This document shows positions 53,556 through 61,278 of a stretch of DNA of 64,000 nucleotides, piece after piece. The notes below the pieces were generated by a model. It searched no databases and had not been told where the DNA came from. It was given only the letters and a program-made list of their open reading frames with translations. The DNA is from DASUPK01 sp963695675 (GTDB lineage Bacteria > Actinomycetota > Thermoleophilia > Solirubrobacterales > 70-9): assembly GCA_963695675.1 (NCBI GenBank), contig CAVOGY010000007.1, positions 973,207 through 1,037,206 on the forward strand. The letters are read 5' to 3'. Positions within the stretch are counted from its first letter, which is position 1, and each line of letters begins with the position of its first letter. Both the position numbers and the translations under genes were made by a program.

Positions 53556-53583
53556 CGAAAGGCCCGCATCAGCGGGCCTTTCG
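53556..53583 (+). terminator. Hairpin terminator
   Basis: CGAAAGGCCCGC/GCGGGCCTTTCG, perfect 12-bp stem, loop ATCA. Confidence 0.82.
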
Positions 53584-53605
53584 TGAGGTAGCGGGGGCCC
53601 GATAT

Positions 53606-53654
53606 GTCTCTCGCTACCACCGCACGCGTATCCGCGAGACCAGTCGGCACCCCA
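53606..53654. repeat. 49-bp repeat, copy 2 (possible integration scar)
   Basis: Second copy of the repeat at 7450-7498, again behind a terminator and a GTAGCGGG stub (here extended to GTAGCGGGGGC, closer to the intact tRNA ends near 41430 and 44730). Confidence 0.75.
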
Positions 53655-53719
53655 ACTAGGGAGCCGGCGCTCCGGGTCTCAGGTGAACGCGACATCGCGG
53701 TCGGCTACCACCAACAGTG

Positions 53720-53767
53720 CTGCTTTGCATGGAAAGCAGCACTCCGCCGAGCGATACTGCATGGACG
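53720..53767 (+). promoter_or_regulatory. Palindrome A and SnoaL-cassette promoter
   Basis: Perfect palindrome A; TGGAAA, 17 bp, GATACT, 9 bp (GCATGGACG), ATG. Confidence 0.72.
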
Positions 53768-54174
53768 ATGTCGGAGGAGAGGGTTGCGAACCTCAGACGC
53801 GGCTACGAGGCCTTCAACCGGGGCGACGCATCCGTGGCCATGGAGCTTGCGACGCCCGGTGTGGAGTGGTGCACGACAGGCACGTTTCCGGGCCTTGTAG
53901 GGGTGTACCGAGGCCCGGAGGCGATTCCGAAGTGTCGATGGACGCCATACGGTCCGCCTGGGAGGAGTTCGAGGTAACGCCCGATGAAGTCGTGCGCGAT
54001 GAAGGGGATGTCCTCGTGGTTGCCGAGTTGAAGCATGGACGCGGTCGTGGAAGCGGAGTCGAGGTTGAGGTCCGCGTGTTCTCCGTGTACTTCTTTCGGC
54101 AGGACAAGGTCCGAAGGCGGCAGTCTTTCACCGAGCGTGAAGCGGCCCTCGAAGCCGCCGGGCTGTCGGAGTAG
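53768..54174 (+). pseudogene. SnoaL-like cassette 4, one frameshift
   Basis: MSEERVANLRRGYEAFNRGDASVAMELATPGVEW, GVYRGPEAIPK, then a shift near 53928 into MDAIRSAWEEFEVTPDEVVRDEGDVLVV and tail ALEAAGLSE. One base change would restore a full 134-residue cassette protein. Confidence 0.75.
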
Positions 54175-54176
54175 CC

Positions 54177-54575
54177 ATGTCGGAGGAGAACGTCGAGGTT
54201 GTCCGGAAGTCGATCGAAGCCGGGAACCGGCGGGACCTGGCGATGGAGCGGGCCTTGTGGCGATCCGATGCGGAGATCGACTGGTCGCGTTCTAGAGGAC
54301 CGCTCAAGGGTGTCTATCGCGGTCGTGAGGAGGTAGAGAGCTTCCGGAATGAGTTCTGGTCGATGTTCGAGAGAGTCGAGATTGAAGCGCACGGGTTCAC
54401 CCAGGCGGGCTCCGAGGTCGTGGTTCCGAACACCGCCCGCATGCGGGGACGAGACGGGATGGAGGTGATCGCGAGGAGTGCGTTTGTGTACATGGTCGAA
54501 AACGGTCAGATCACGCACCTCCGGATGTTCCAGGAGCGGGCCGAAGCCCTCGAAGCCCTCGGGCTGTCGGAGTAG
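54177..54575 (+). CDS. SnoaL-like cassette protein 5
   Basis: A 132-residue NTF2-fold protein: MSEENVEVVRKSIEAGNRRDLAME, RSDAEIDWSRSRGPLKGVYRGREEVESF, FVYMVENGQITHLRMFQERAEALEALGLSE. It starts 2 nt after the previous stop and has no promoter unit; GGAGTAGCC at the end of cassette 4 supplies its ribosome site, so it depends on cassette 4 transcription. Palindromes B and A follow its stop. Confidence 0.82.
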   Translation: MSEENVEVVRKSIEAGNRRDLAMERALWRSDAEIDWSRSRGPLKGVYRGREEVESFRNEFWSMFERVEIEAHGFTQAGSEVVVPNTARMRGRDGMEVIARSAFVYMVENGQITHLRMFQERAEALEALGLSE

Positions 54576-54620
54576 CCGCTTCGGACGAGAAGCAGCACTC
54601 CTGCTTTGCATGGAAAGCAG
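54576..54620 (+). repeat. Palindromes B and A in tandem
   Basis: B begins one nt after the SnoaL stop; A is perfect. No GATACT box or SnoaL gene follows; the lanthipeptide locus lies to the right. Confidence 0.82.
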
Positions 54621-54903
54621 CGACGCGGCCCGGCGGCGTATGGTGCTCTTCGGCGGAAGAGCCGGGGGGTGCGGAGGCTCCAAGGCGATACCTGGGAGTG
54701 GGGTGGCATGGAGTGGATCAGGTCGCCGACACTGGTCCCGACGCGGGCGCCTGCTAGATCCGGCCCACCTTCGCGCGAGCGGTCGGAAATCGTTTGTCCA
54801 AGATCTGGATCTGCCCCCCTTGATCGGATAGGGTCACGCCAAGGTGGCCGGTACATAGGGGGTGCCGTGTCGGATAATGATTTCGAGAGACGGAGGTGAG
54901 GTA

Positions 54904-55167
54904 ATGGCCCAGAGAACGACGTCTCAGGTTTTTGAGCGACGCACTCTCACCATCGCGGTCGTGCCCATAGTCGAGACGGTCAGGCCGGGTGATCCCGTCG
55001 GGGCCTGCGACTGCAGCTATTGCTCCGGCGCCTGCACGAACTGCACGACCAGCTGCAAGGGAGCCGCGACGACCAAGCATCTCCTGTACGTCGACCCGCT
55101 CGAGGAGGTCGAGCTGGACAAGAAGGAGATCCTCAAGGCCGTCACCGCGATCGTGGAGGAGGGTTAG
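54904..55167 (+). CDS. Cys-rich small peptide, candidate lanthipeptide precursor
   Basis: An 87-residue peptide. Residues 35-51 hold six Cys among Ser/Thr (CDCSYCSGACTNCTTSC), flanked by an N-terminal part (residues 1-34) and an acidic amphipathic C-terminal helix (residues 58-87, LLYVDPLEEVELDKKEILK). GGAGGTGAGG lies just before the ATG; an upstream GTG frame extension is less likely. The next two genes look like lyase and kinase-cyclase modification enzymes, so I infer a RiPP precursor whose core is in the middle, not at the end. An alternative is a metal- or Fe-S-binding peptide. Confidence 0.68.
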   Translation: MAQRTTSQVFERRTLTIAVVPIVETVRPGDPVGACDCSYCSGACTNCTTSCKGAATTKHLLYVDPLEEVELDKKEILKAVTAIVEEG

Positions 55168-55189
55168 TAGCGAGACGGAACCGGGGCAA

Positions 55190-55957
55190 GTGGTGCGGCA
55201 TCGAGCACCTCGGCCGGACCTCTCACGCGCCGCGCTCTCGTACGGCGCGGCGCTCGGCATCCGCGATCCGGTCAGGCTCGGCCACCGCATCTACTCCTAC
55301 GGGCGGTTTCCAGCATCGCCCAGCCTCCGCCGGGCATTTCCCACACCAGAGAGCGTGAGCGATCACCTCCTGCACGACAACGAGGACCTGCGCCGTCTTC
55401 TGATGAGCAGCTGGCGGCGGCGCAGGCTCGTCGGCGAGGATGTGGGATGGGCGATCTGGACAAGGCCGCGGGGGGATCCGCGCGACGGGGCGACGACGCA
55501 CAAGCTCTATGTCAGCCCGGTTCTCGACAGCGTCCGGCCCGTTTTTCATGCCGTGATGCCGATCGTCACCGAGTCGCAGGCGGTCGGCTTCAAGGTCGGT
55601 GCCGAACTCCCCTATCTCGGGCGCCCGGACAAGCTCGTCATCTATTTTGCGGACAAGCCCGAGCTGTACCGGGTGGCGGATTTGCTCGAGCCCCGGCTCG
55701 CCGACTTCGAGCCGCATGGCGTTCCATTCACCTGCGCGTTCAATGGGAGCCAGCTGCTGTCGTGGGGAACGGATCCCCCCGGTAAGACGGGACAGAGCTG
55801 GAGGTTATGGCTCGCGTTGCAGCTCGCCCGGGCGATGACCGAGGCCGAGCCCGCGCGGGGCGTCGAGGCCGCGCTGCTGCGGGCCGACGCACTCGGCGTC
55901 GATCCTGACTCCTGGGAGCCCCTGAGCGTCGACTGGGAGCGCGATGGACCCAAGTGA
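55190..55957 (+). CDS. HopA1/LanKC-type phosphothreonine-lyase-like protein
   Basis: A 255-residue protein, best start GTG, 22 nt after the peptide stop. Residues 104-182 carry the pattern of the N-terminal lyase domain of class III/IV lanthipeptide synthetases: THKLYVSPVLDSVRPVF, VGFKVG, GRPDKLVIYFADKPELYRVADLL, FTCAF. In those enzymes this domain removes phosphate from pSer/pThr to give dehydroamino acids. Here it is a separate protein, as in class V systems with HopA1-like lyases. It overlaps the kinase-cyclase gene by 14 nt. The family assignment is by pattern and needs a profile search. Confidence 0.66.
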   Translation: MVRHRAPRPDLSRAALSYGAALGIRDPVRLGHRIYSYGRFPASPSLRRAFPTPESVSDHLLHDNEDLRRLLMSSWRRRRLVGEDVGWAIWTRPRGDPRDGATTHKLYVSPVLDSVRPVFHAVMPIVTESQAVGFKVGAELPYLGRPDKLVIYFADKPELYRVADLLEPRLADFEPHGVPFTCAFNGSQLLSWGTDPPGKTGQSWRLWLALQLARAMTEAEPARGVEAALLRADALGVDPDSWEPLSVDWERDGPK

Positions 55958-58325
55958 TCGCCTGGTTCTCCCGGAGGAGGTGCTCGTCTTTCCGGTCGCC
56001 GACCTCCCTCCGCCCGTGCGCGCCGCGATCGGCTGCGATCCGGACGACTTCGCGGTCACACGGCAGCGCTCACGGCGCACGACCCGGGTGGTGGATCGTG
56101 CGACGGCCGACCTGATCGAGGAGTTCCGCAGGCCCTCCAGCGCGCCAGACGCGATCTTCCGGTTCATCCAGCGGGCCGGCCTCGAAACGGAGGAGGTCGT
56201 CGAGGGATGCGTGCCGATGCTGAACGAGTTCATCGCAGACGACTTCCTCGTCCCGGCGGGGATGGAGCGCGCCGCCATCGACGACCACCAGCTTCGGGTC
56301 GGCGAGCAGGTCGGGCACTGGGAAGTACTCGAGCCCCTGCAGATCGTCGAGGACACCGAGGTCTATCGGGTCAAGTCTCCGGAGGGCGTCGAGGCGGCCC
56401 TGAAGCGCGTCAGCGCGGATGCGCAGCCGTGGGTTCGCGCCGCCCTCCGTAACGAGCTGCGCGTGCTCGGGCGGCTTCAGGGGGAAACGGCACCCGCTCC
56501 GCTCGAGAACGGGACAGCGGAGGAGGAGCCGTTCCTGGTGATCTCGTGGTGCGAGGGCACCCCGGTGACGAGTGTGGCCTCGCGCCTCCGCAGGCCGTGG
56601 TCGGTCGAGGCGCGCAGGGAGGTCGCTGAGATCTGCGTCGCCGTGCTTGATGCCTACGTCGACCTGCACCGCCAGGGCGTGCTCCACGGTGACGTACACC
56701 CCCGCAACCTGCTCTACGCCGCCGAGGAGAGGCGGGTCCATGTCGTCGATTTCGGCCTCGGCCAGATTCCCTCCGAGCCTGAGCAGTTTTTTCCCGGCGG
56801 CGGGGTCTCGGCCTTCTTCACTCCGGAGTACGCCGCGGCGACCCTGGCTGACGACAGGGCGCCCGCTCCGCCCGCCACCGCGGAGAGTGAGCAGTACTCG
56901 CTTGCGGCTCTGCTCTACGACCTGCTTACGGGCGAGCCTTACCTCCAGCAGGTGCTGGAGGGCAAGCGCTGGCTGGAGGCCGTATGTACGCAGCCGCCCC
57001 GAGCATTCCGCCGGCTCGCGCTCCCATCGTCTCCCGTGATCGAGTCCGTCCTCGCGCGAGCGCTGGCGAAGGACCCAGCGGATCGGTACGGCTCGATGGA
57101 GGAGTTCCACGAAGCCTTCGCCGAAGCGATCGATGCCGACCTCGGGGAGGAGGAGCCCGCGCCGGCCACCCGCATGTGGACACCGCCAGGGCTGTTCGGA
57201 GCGCTCGCCGCTCGGCTGGACCTCGACGGCGAGCTCGACCGCGCCCTGTCCAGGCCCACTGCGACCGTCAACTACGGCGCCGCAGGGATCGCCTACCTCT
57301 TCTACCGGGCCAGCTGCCTGCTCGATCGCCCGGACCTGCTCGCTCTCGCCGACGTCTGGATCGAGCGCGCCAAGCTCGCGCTCGAGGCCGAGCCGTCGGA
57401 GGCCTGTTTCGATCCACGGGTCGGGTTAGAGCCCAGCACGGTCGGCAGAACGGCCCTCTACCACTCGGCCGCCGGGGTCCATTGCGTTGACGGCCTGATC
57501 GCCTGCGTAAAAGACGATCGCGAGGGGGCCGATGCCGCGGTGGGCAGCTTCGTTGCCGCGGCGGAGACGACGGATGCTCGCAACGACCTGACCACGGGCC
57601 GCGCCGGGCACCTGATCGGCTGCGCCTCTTTGATGGAGGCAAATCGCGCCGCCGGATACGCGGAGAACCGGCTGTTGGGGCTGGGGAGCGCACGCCAGGC
57701 GGAGCTCGTTTCGGACTGGAGCTCGTGCGCCGAAGCGGTCGCCGGGAACGAGGATCCGTTCCTTGGTGTCGCTCACGGCTGGGCGGGAGTCGCATTCGCG
57801 ATGCTCAGGTTCCAGCCAATCTCGCTGGAACCGCTGCCGGCGGCTGCGGTCCAGATGCTCGATGATCTCGAGAGGCTCGCACTCAGCGACGGCGACCGGG
57901 CCTGGTGGCATCGTGGGCCGGGGGACGATGTGATCTGGCCCGGCTGGTGCCACGGCTCGCCCGGGTACGCGATGCTCTGGGCGCAGGCACATCGGGTGCT
58001 ATCGGAAGATCGCTACCTCGAGCTGGGGCGGATGGCGGCCGAGCACGCCTGGTCGGACCCGGCGCCGATTGGACACCTGTGCTGCGGAACAGCCGGCCAG
58101 GCTTACGGGTTCCTTTGCCTGTACCGGCTGACCGGCGAGGGCGTGTACGTGGACCGTGCCCGTTCGATGCTCGATCGGGCGATCGACTTCGTCGGCGACC
58201 AGGGAATGACCCAGAACAGCCTCTACAAGGGGGACGTCGGCGTCGCGGTCCTCGAGGCAGAGCTCCAAGAGCCGCTCCAGTCGGCCATGCCGATGTTCGA
58301 GAGCGAGGGCTGGCCGGTTTCCTGA
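55944..58325 (+). CDS. Kinase-cyclase fusion (lanthipeptide synthetase-like)
   Basis: A 793-residue protein. Residues 1-115 form an unassigned N-terminal domain. Residues about 120-400 are a protein kinase: Lys154 in AALKRV, catalytic HGDVHPRN at 248-255, DFG at 269-271. Residues about 415-793 are a LanC-like cyclase: His611 in VAHGWAG, WCHG with Cys669, and LCCG with Cys713-Cys714. The third zinc ligand would be Cys, not the usual His, as in the CCG group of LanM enzymes. No lyase domain precedes the kinase; it is encoded by the gene before. Overlap with that gene implies coupling. A 9-bp inverted repeat follows. Confidence 0.82.
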   Translation: MDPSDRLVLPEEVLVFPVADLPPPVRAAIGCDPDDFAVTRQRSRRTTRVVDRATADLIEEFRRPSSAPDAIFRFIQRAGLETEEVVEGCVPMLNEFIADDFLVPAGMERAAIDDHQLRVGEQVGHWEVLEPLQIVEDTEVYRVKSPEGVEAALKRVSADAQPWVRAALRNELRVLGRLQGETAPAPLENGTAEEEPFLVISWCEGTPVTSVASRLRRPWSVEARREVAEICVAVLDAYVDLHRQGVLHGDVHPRNLLYAAEERRVHVVDFGLGQIPSEPEQFFPGGGVSAFFTPEYAAATLADDRAPAPPATAESEQYSLAALLYDLLTGEPYLQQVLEGKRWLEAVCTQPPRAFRRLALPSSPVIESVLARALAKDPADRYGSMEEFHEAFAEAIDADLGEEEPAPATRMWTPPGLFGALAARLDLDGELDRALSRPTATVNYGAAGIAYLFYRASCLLDRPDLLALADVWIERAKLALEAEPSEACFDPRVGLEPSTVGRTALYHSAAGVHCVDGLIACVKDDREGADAAVGSFVAAAETTDARNDLTTGRAGHLIGCASLMEANRAAGYAENRLLGLGSARQAELVSDWSSCAEAVAGNEDPFLGVAHGWAGVAFAMLRFQPISLEPLPAAAVQMLDDLERLALSDGDRAWWHRGPGDDVIWPGWCHGSPGYAMLWAQAHRVLSEDRYLELGRMAAEHAWSDPAPIGHLCCGTAGQAYGFLCLYRLTGEGVYVDRARSMLDRAIDFVGDQGMTQNSLYKGDVGVAVLEAELQEPLQSAMPMFESEGWPVS

Positions 58326-58334
58326 GGCCACCTG

Positions 58335-58358
58335 GTGAACCTCCACGGCGAGGTTCAC
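58335..58358 (+). repeat. Inverted repeat after the kinase-cyclase gene
   Basis: GTGAACCTC/GAGGTTCAC, perfect 9-bp stem, loop CACGGC, 9 nt after the stop. No T run, so termination is only possible, not shown. Confidence 0.5.
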
Positions 58359-58541
58359 TGCTGGCTGGACCGTGGCGGCTGGAGGACAGCCCTGGTACCT
58401 GGGCGGCCGCACGAACTCGCCGTCGCAGCGCTGCGGAGCACGAGGCGGGCGGCCTAGCGCTGGGCTTACTTGAGGTCATAGATGCTCGTTGAATTCTTAT
58501 CGAGCTTGAATGAGGCCAAGGTCGGGAACCGCCGGAAAGTG

Positions 58542-58613
58542 CCGCTTTGGACGAAGGCAGCGGTCCTGCTTTGCATGGAAAGCAGCACTCTTCGGCGAGA
58601 TACTGCGCAGGCG
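58542..58613 (+). promoter_or_regulatory. Palindromes B and A plus SnoaL-cassette promoter
   Basis: B (slightly worn), 5 nt, perfect A, TGGAAA, 17 bp, GATACT, 9 bp, ATG. Confidence 0.72.
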
Positions 58614-58910
58614 ATGTCGGAGGAGAACGTGGAGATCGTGCGGAGCTTCTATCGGGCGTGGGCTCGCAACGACCTCCCTGGACCCGTCGAACTCATTGAC
58701 CCGGAGATCGAGTACGTCAATCCCGTCCGCGCCGTGGAGCCGGGGACTCGACGTGGCCGCGCCACTTTCGGCAGAGCGGTCGAAAAAGTCTTCGACGGGT
58801 GGGAGCGATGGGAGATCGAACTCGAACAGCTCAGGCCGGTGGGAGATCAGGTCGCGGTTGTGCTGCGGTACCGCAACCGCGTCCTCGAAGCCGCCGGGCT
58901 TCAGGATTAG
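58614..58910 (+). CDS. SnoaL-like cassette protein 6, internally shortened
   Basis: A 98-residue frame: MSEENVEIVRSFYRAWARNDLPGPVELIDPEIEYVNPVRAVEP, FDGWERWEIELEQLRPVGDQVAVVLRYRNRV, joined directly to the tail LEAAGLQD. The sister copy at 60005 has about 110 more bases between RYRNRV and the tail, so the last beta strands were deleted precisely in frame. Probably not a stable NTF2 fold. Followed by half a palindrome B. Confidence 0.65.
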   Translation: MSEENVEIVRSFYRAWARNDLPGPVELIDPEIEYVNPVRAVEPGTRRGRATFGRAVEKVFDGWERWEIELEQLRPVGDQVAVVLRYRNRVLEAAGLQD

Positions 58911-58925
58911 CTGCTTTGGACGAGG
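58911..58925 (+). repeat. Half palindrome B
   Basis: CTGCTTTGGACGAGG directly after the SnoaL stop; the right arm is lost. Confidence 0.5.
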
Positions 58926-58985
58926 GGCGCCGGTTAGACACGCCTCTAAGCGGAGAAGGGGGATCCAGCTTCCCAACGAGCTACC

Positions 58986-59822
58986 TTGGGCCCAGTGGGC
59001 GAAGACACGATTCAGATCAGGACTGGAGGCTGGAACACCGTCATCGAACGGGAGATCTCGCATCGGTGGCCGCCCGTCTTCCGCGATTGGTTTCCACAGG
59101 ACAAATACGGCCTCGACTGGCACTGGAAGTTCTTTCAGTACGTCTTTCCCAAGCTCGCCAATCCGCGCCAGCTGGCACCGATCAAGCAGGCCGACTGGTC
59201 GGCATCCGAGCGTGAGCTGCTAGGTCGCTACTTCGCTCATGCTCGGAACTTGGCTGGCACGACTCTTCTAAGTGCTCGGGACGGCTATCGCGTCAGCGTC
59301 GAGGATTCCGGAGCGGAAGCGGAGATCGTCGAAACTGCCTCTCATCAGGACTCGACGATCGGGTTCCTAACGATGTTCCGTCAGTGCTACTCGCCGATGG
59401 AGCCCGCCTCCTTCAAGCGCGCCTATGACGTGCTTGAACGGGAAATCCATCGTCAAGGCACTGACCTGAGCCAGCTGAAGGCCTGGCGCGGAGCCCACGG
59501 CCAACTGCGAGCCACCCGACTCGACCATCTGATCCTCGTCCAGGCAACCCTGGACGGGATCGTGCCGACGGACCTGGCCAAGGACAACGCATCTCATCCT
59601 TCGCATGCGGACTCCCCGGAAGTGATGCTCTCAGCGATCTTCTATGGCGACGCGATCCACTGGGGCGATAAGCGGGCCGTGATCGAAGCGCGCGAGCATC
59701 CAATCATTGCGGCCAGGCGGAGATTCGACCCCTTGCGAAGCGGTCCAGCTTGGGCATTTTTACGTCGGCTTTGCAGGGATTGTCGGCATCCTATCCGGCG
59801 CCGTTTCGCGAGCGAGCTCTAG
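58986..59822 (+). CDS. Unknown protein lying between two SnoaL copies
   Basis: A 278-residue frame from TTG (GTG three codons later is also possible). It has EREISHRWPPVFRDWFPQDKYGLDWHWKFFQYVFPKLANP, LLGRYFAHARNLAGTTLLSARDGYRV, and FYGDAIHWGDKRAVIEAREHPI. Aromatic- and His-rich helices and normal codon use support coding up to about residue 245; the last 35 residues look like a shifted frame. I recognise no family. It is flanked by near-identical SnoaL copies in the same orientation. Confidence 0.55.
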   Translation: MGPVGEDTIQIRTGGWNTVIEREISHRWPPVFRDWFPQDKYGLDWHWKFFQYVFPKLANPRQLAPIKQADWSASERELLGRYFAHARNLAGTTLLSARDGYRVSVEDSGAEAEIVETASHQDSTIGFLTMFRQCYSPMEPASFKRAYDVLEREIHRQGTDLSQLKAWRGAHGQLRATRLDHLILVQATLDGIVPTDLAKDNASHPSHADSPEVMLSAIFYGDAIHWGDKRAVIEAREHPIIAARRRFDPLRSGPAWAFLRRLCRDCRHPIRRRFASEL

Positions 59823-59966
59823 AGCCTCGGGTCTGACTCCGATGATGTGGCCTGTGGCTGGCTCTGCTCTGAGCATCGTGATGCTCGAGCCCTCGCGAGA
59901 CTCAATCTTCCCGATCACGGTCTTCTCGGCAAGTCGACGGCGCTCGGAGTGAGCTGTGGCGAGCAA
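59760..59966 (-). CDS. Possible small protein
   Basis: A 68-residue frame (MLATAHSERRRLAEKTVIGKIESREGSSITMLRAEP...) with sensible composition, overlapping the end of the previous gene antisense. Low support; no ribosome site seen. Confidence 0.3.
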   Translation of the reverse strand: MLATAHSERRRLAEKTVIGKIESREGSSITMLRAEPATGHIIGVRPEALELARETAPDRMPTIPAKPT

Positions 59967-60004
59967 GTTGTAGTCGGGAAAGAACTGAAACGAGAGCGCA
60001 GGCG

Positions 60005-60399
60005 ATGTCGGAGGAGAACGTGGAGATCGTGCGGAGCTTCTATCGGGCGTGGGCTCGGAACGACCTCCCTGGACCCGTCGAACTCATTGACCCGGAGATC
60101 GAGTACGTCAATCCCGTCCGCGCCGTGGAGCCGGGGCTCGACTGGCCGCGCCGCTTTCGGCAGAGCGGTCGAAAAAGTCTTCGACGGGTGGGAGCGATGG
60201 GAGATCGACTCGAACAGCTCAGGCCGGTGGGAGATCAGGTCGCGGTTGTGCTGCGCTACCGCAACCGCGTTCAGGGCAGCACAGCCGACGTGGTGGCCCA
60301 TGAGTCGGCCCTGTGGACCCTCCGCGACGGCAGGGTCGGCGCTATGCCTGGTTTCATGAACCGGCGGAAGCCCTCGAAGCCGCCGGGCGGTGGGAGTAG
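60005..60399 (+). pseudogene. SnoaL-like cassette 7, near-duplicate of cassette 6, three indels
   Basis: About 270 bp from the ATG are nearly identical to cassette 6, but single bases are lost near 60138, 60208 and 60347. With those restored the protein would be full length: RYRNRVQGSTADVVAHESALWTLRDGRVG then FHEPAEALEAAGRWE. Palindrome and -35/-10 are missing upstream; only GCGCAGGCGATG remains. Confidence 0.72.
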
Positions 60400-60455
60400 C
60401 ACTTCGACGAGAAGCAGTAGTCGAAGACAAGACCGCTGCCTTGCATGGAAAGCAG
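60400..60455 (+). repeat. Worn palindromes B and A
   Basis: CACTTCGACGAGAAGCAG and, 18 nt later, CTGCCTTGCATGGAAAGCAG, directly after the SnoaL stop. The next 230 nt hold no recognisable gene. Confidence 0.6.
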
Positions 60456-60686
60456 CGTCGCCCGACCGCGCAGTCTCTGCCGCCAAGCCCTTAGTTGGCG
60501 TTAATTCGAATCGCAGAGGGTGCCAGCGGCTGTTCACATGGCGATCACGCCATGTGCCACAGCCGGGCTGATTCACGGGACCTAGGGGGTGCCAGGGACG
60601 GCAACGCCAAAGAAATTGGTTTCTGAGGGCATACACCGACGAAACCGGCGACGCCTTCGAGCGTCGTGACCACAAGGAGGACTTCG

Positions 60687-61140
60687 ATGACCAACAAACC
60701 GCTCTCTCTGAGGTCGATGCTGGCGCTCGCCGCCATCGCCGCAGCGGTCGGGGCAATCGCTATTCAGGCGACCGCAGGATCGGCCGCACCAGTGCCGAAA
60801 TCGCTACATCTCGTCGCGAAATCACTGAAGAAGGTCGGCTTCTTCCCGAAGAGCAAGCCCCACCAGGGCGACCGCTTCGGTTTCGGCGACAAGCTCTCGG
60901 GCGACGACACGGGCTTCGATCGCGGTGTCTGCACCATCATCGGCGGCAAGAGTCTCTGCAACGTCCAGGCCCAGCTCTCGAGGGGCTCGCTGAGCCTGCA
61001 GGGTTTCGTGACTGAGAAGTCGACCAACCTGCCCATTCCCATTCTTGGCGGGACTGGCGACTACGACGGCGCGAGCGGCACGGCCGTCCGTCACGGACGT
61101 CAACAAGAAGACCACGGACATCAGCATCACGTTCGGCTAG
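60687..61140 (+). pseudogene. Allene-oxide-cyclase-like barrel protein, frameshift near end
   Basis: AAGGAGGACTTCG precedes the ATG. A signal segment (LALAAIAAAVGAIAIQATAGSAA) is followed by DRFGFGDKLSGDDTGFDRGVCTIIGGKSLCNVQAQLS, LQGFVTEKSTNLPIPILGGTGDYDGASGTA, the lipocalin-like AOC barrel pattern. A shift near 61085 is needed to reach the natural end VTDVNKKTTDISITFG. About 150 residues, secreted. Role unknown. Confidence 0.68.
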
Positions 61141-61278
61141 GCGAGCCGTGCCTGGGTGGCGAGACGGGGGTCGGCGTGTTACCGGCCCCGTCCTCACCCC
61201 CTTTGGAGCAACGGCATCTCGGCGTCAGGCAAGCTCACGACGATCTACAACGCCGCCTTCAAGCCGTCGGAGATCATC

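Noticed and set aside
54606..54899. 97-codon frame before the Cys-rich peptide as an alternative precursor or leader gene
   Set aside because: It starts inside palindrome A, has no ribosome site and an unstructured Arg/Gly/Ser composition.
54862..54903. Upstream GTG start for the Cys-rich peptide (14 extra residues)
   Set aside because: The extension covers the ribosome site GGAGGTGAGG of the ATG at 54904, which is the better start.
58335..58358. Calling the inverted repeat after the kinase-cyclase gene a terminator
   Set aside because: The stem is good, but no T run follows; listed only as a repeat.
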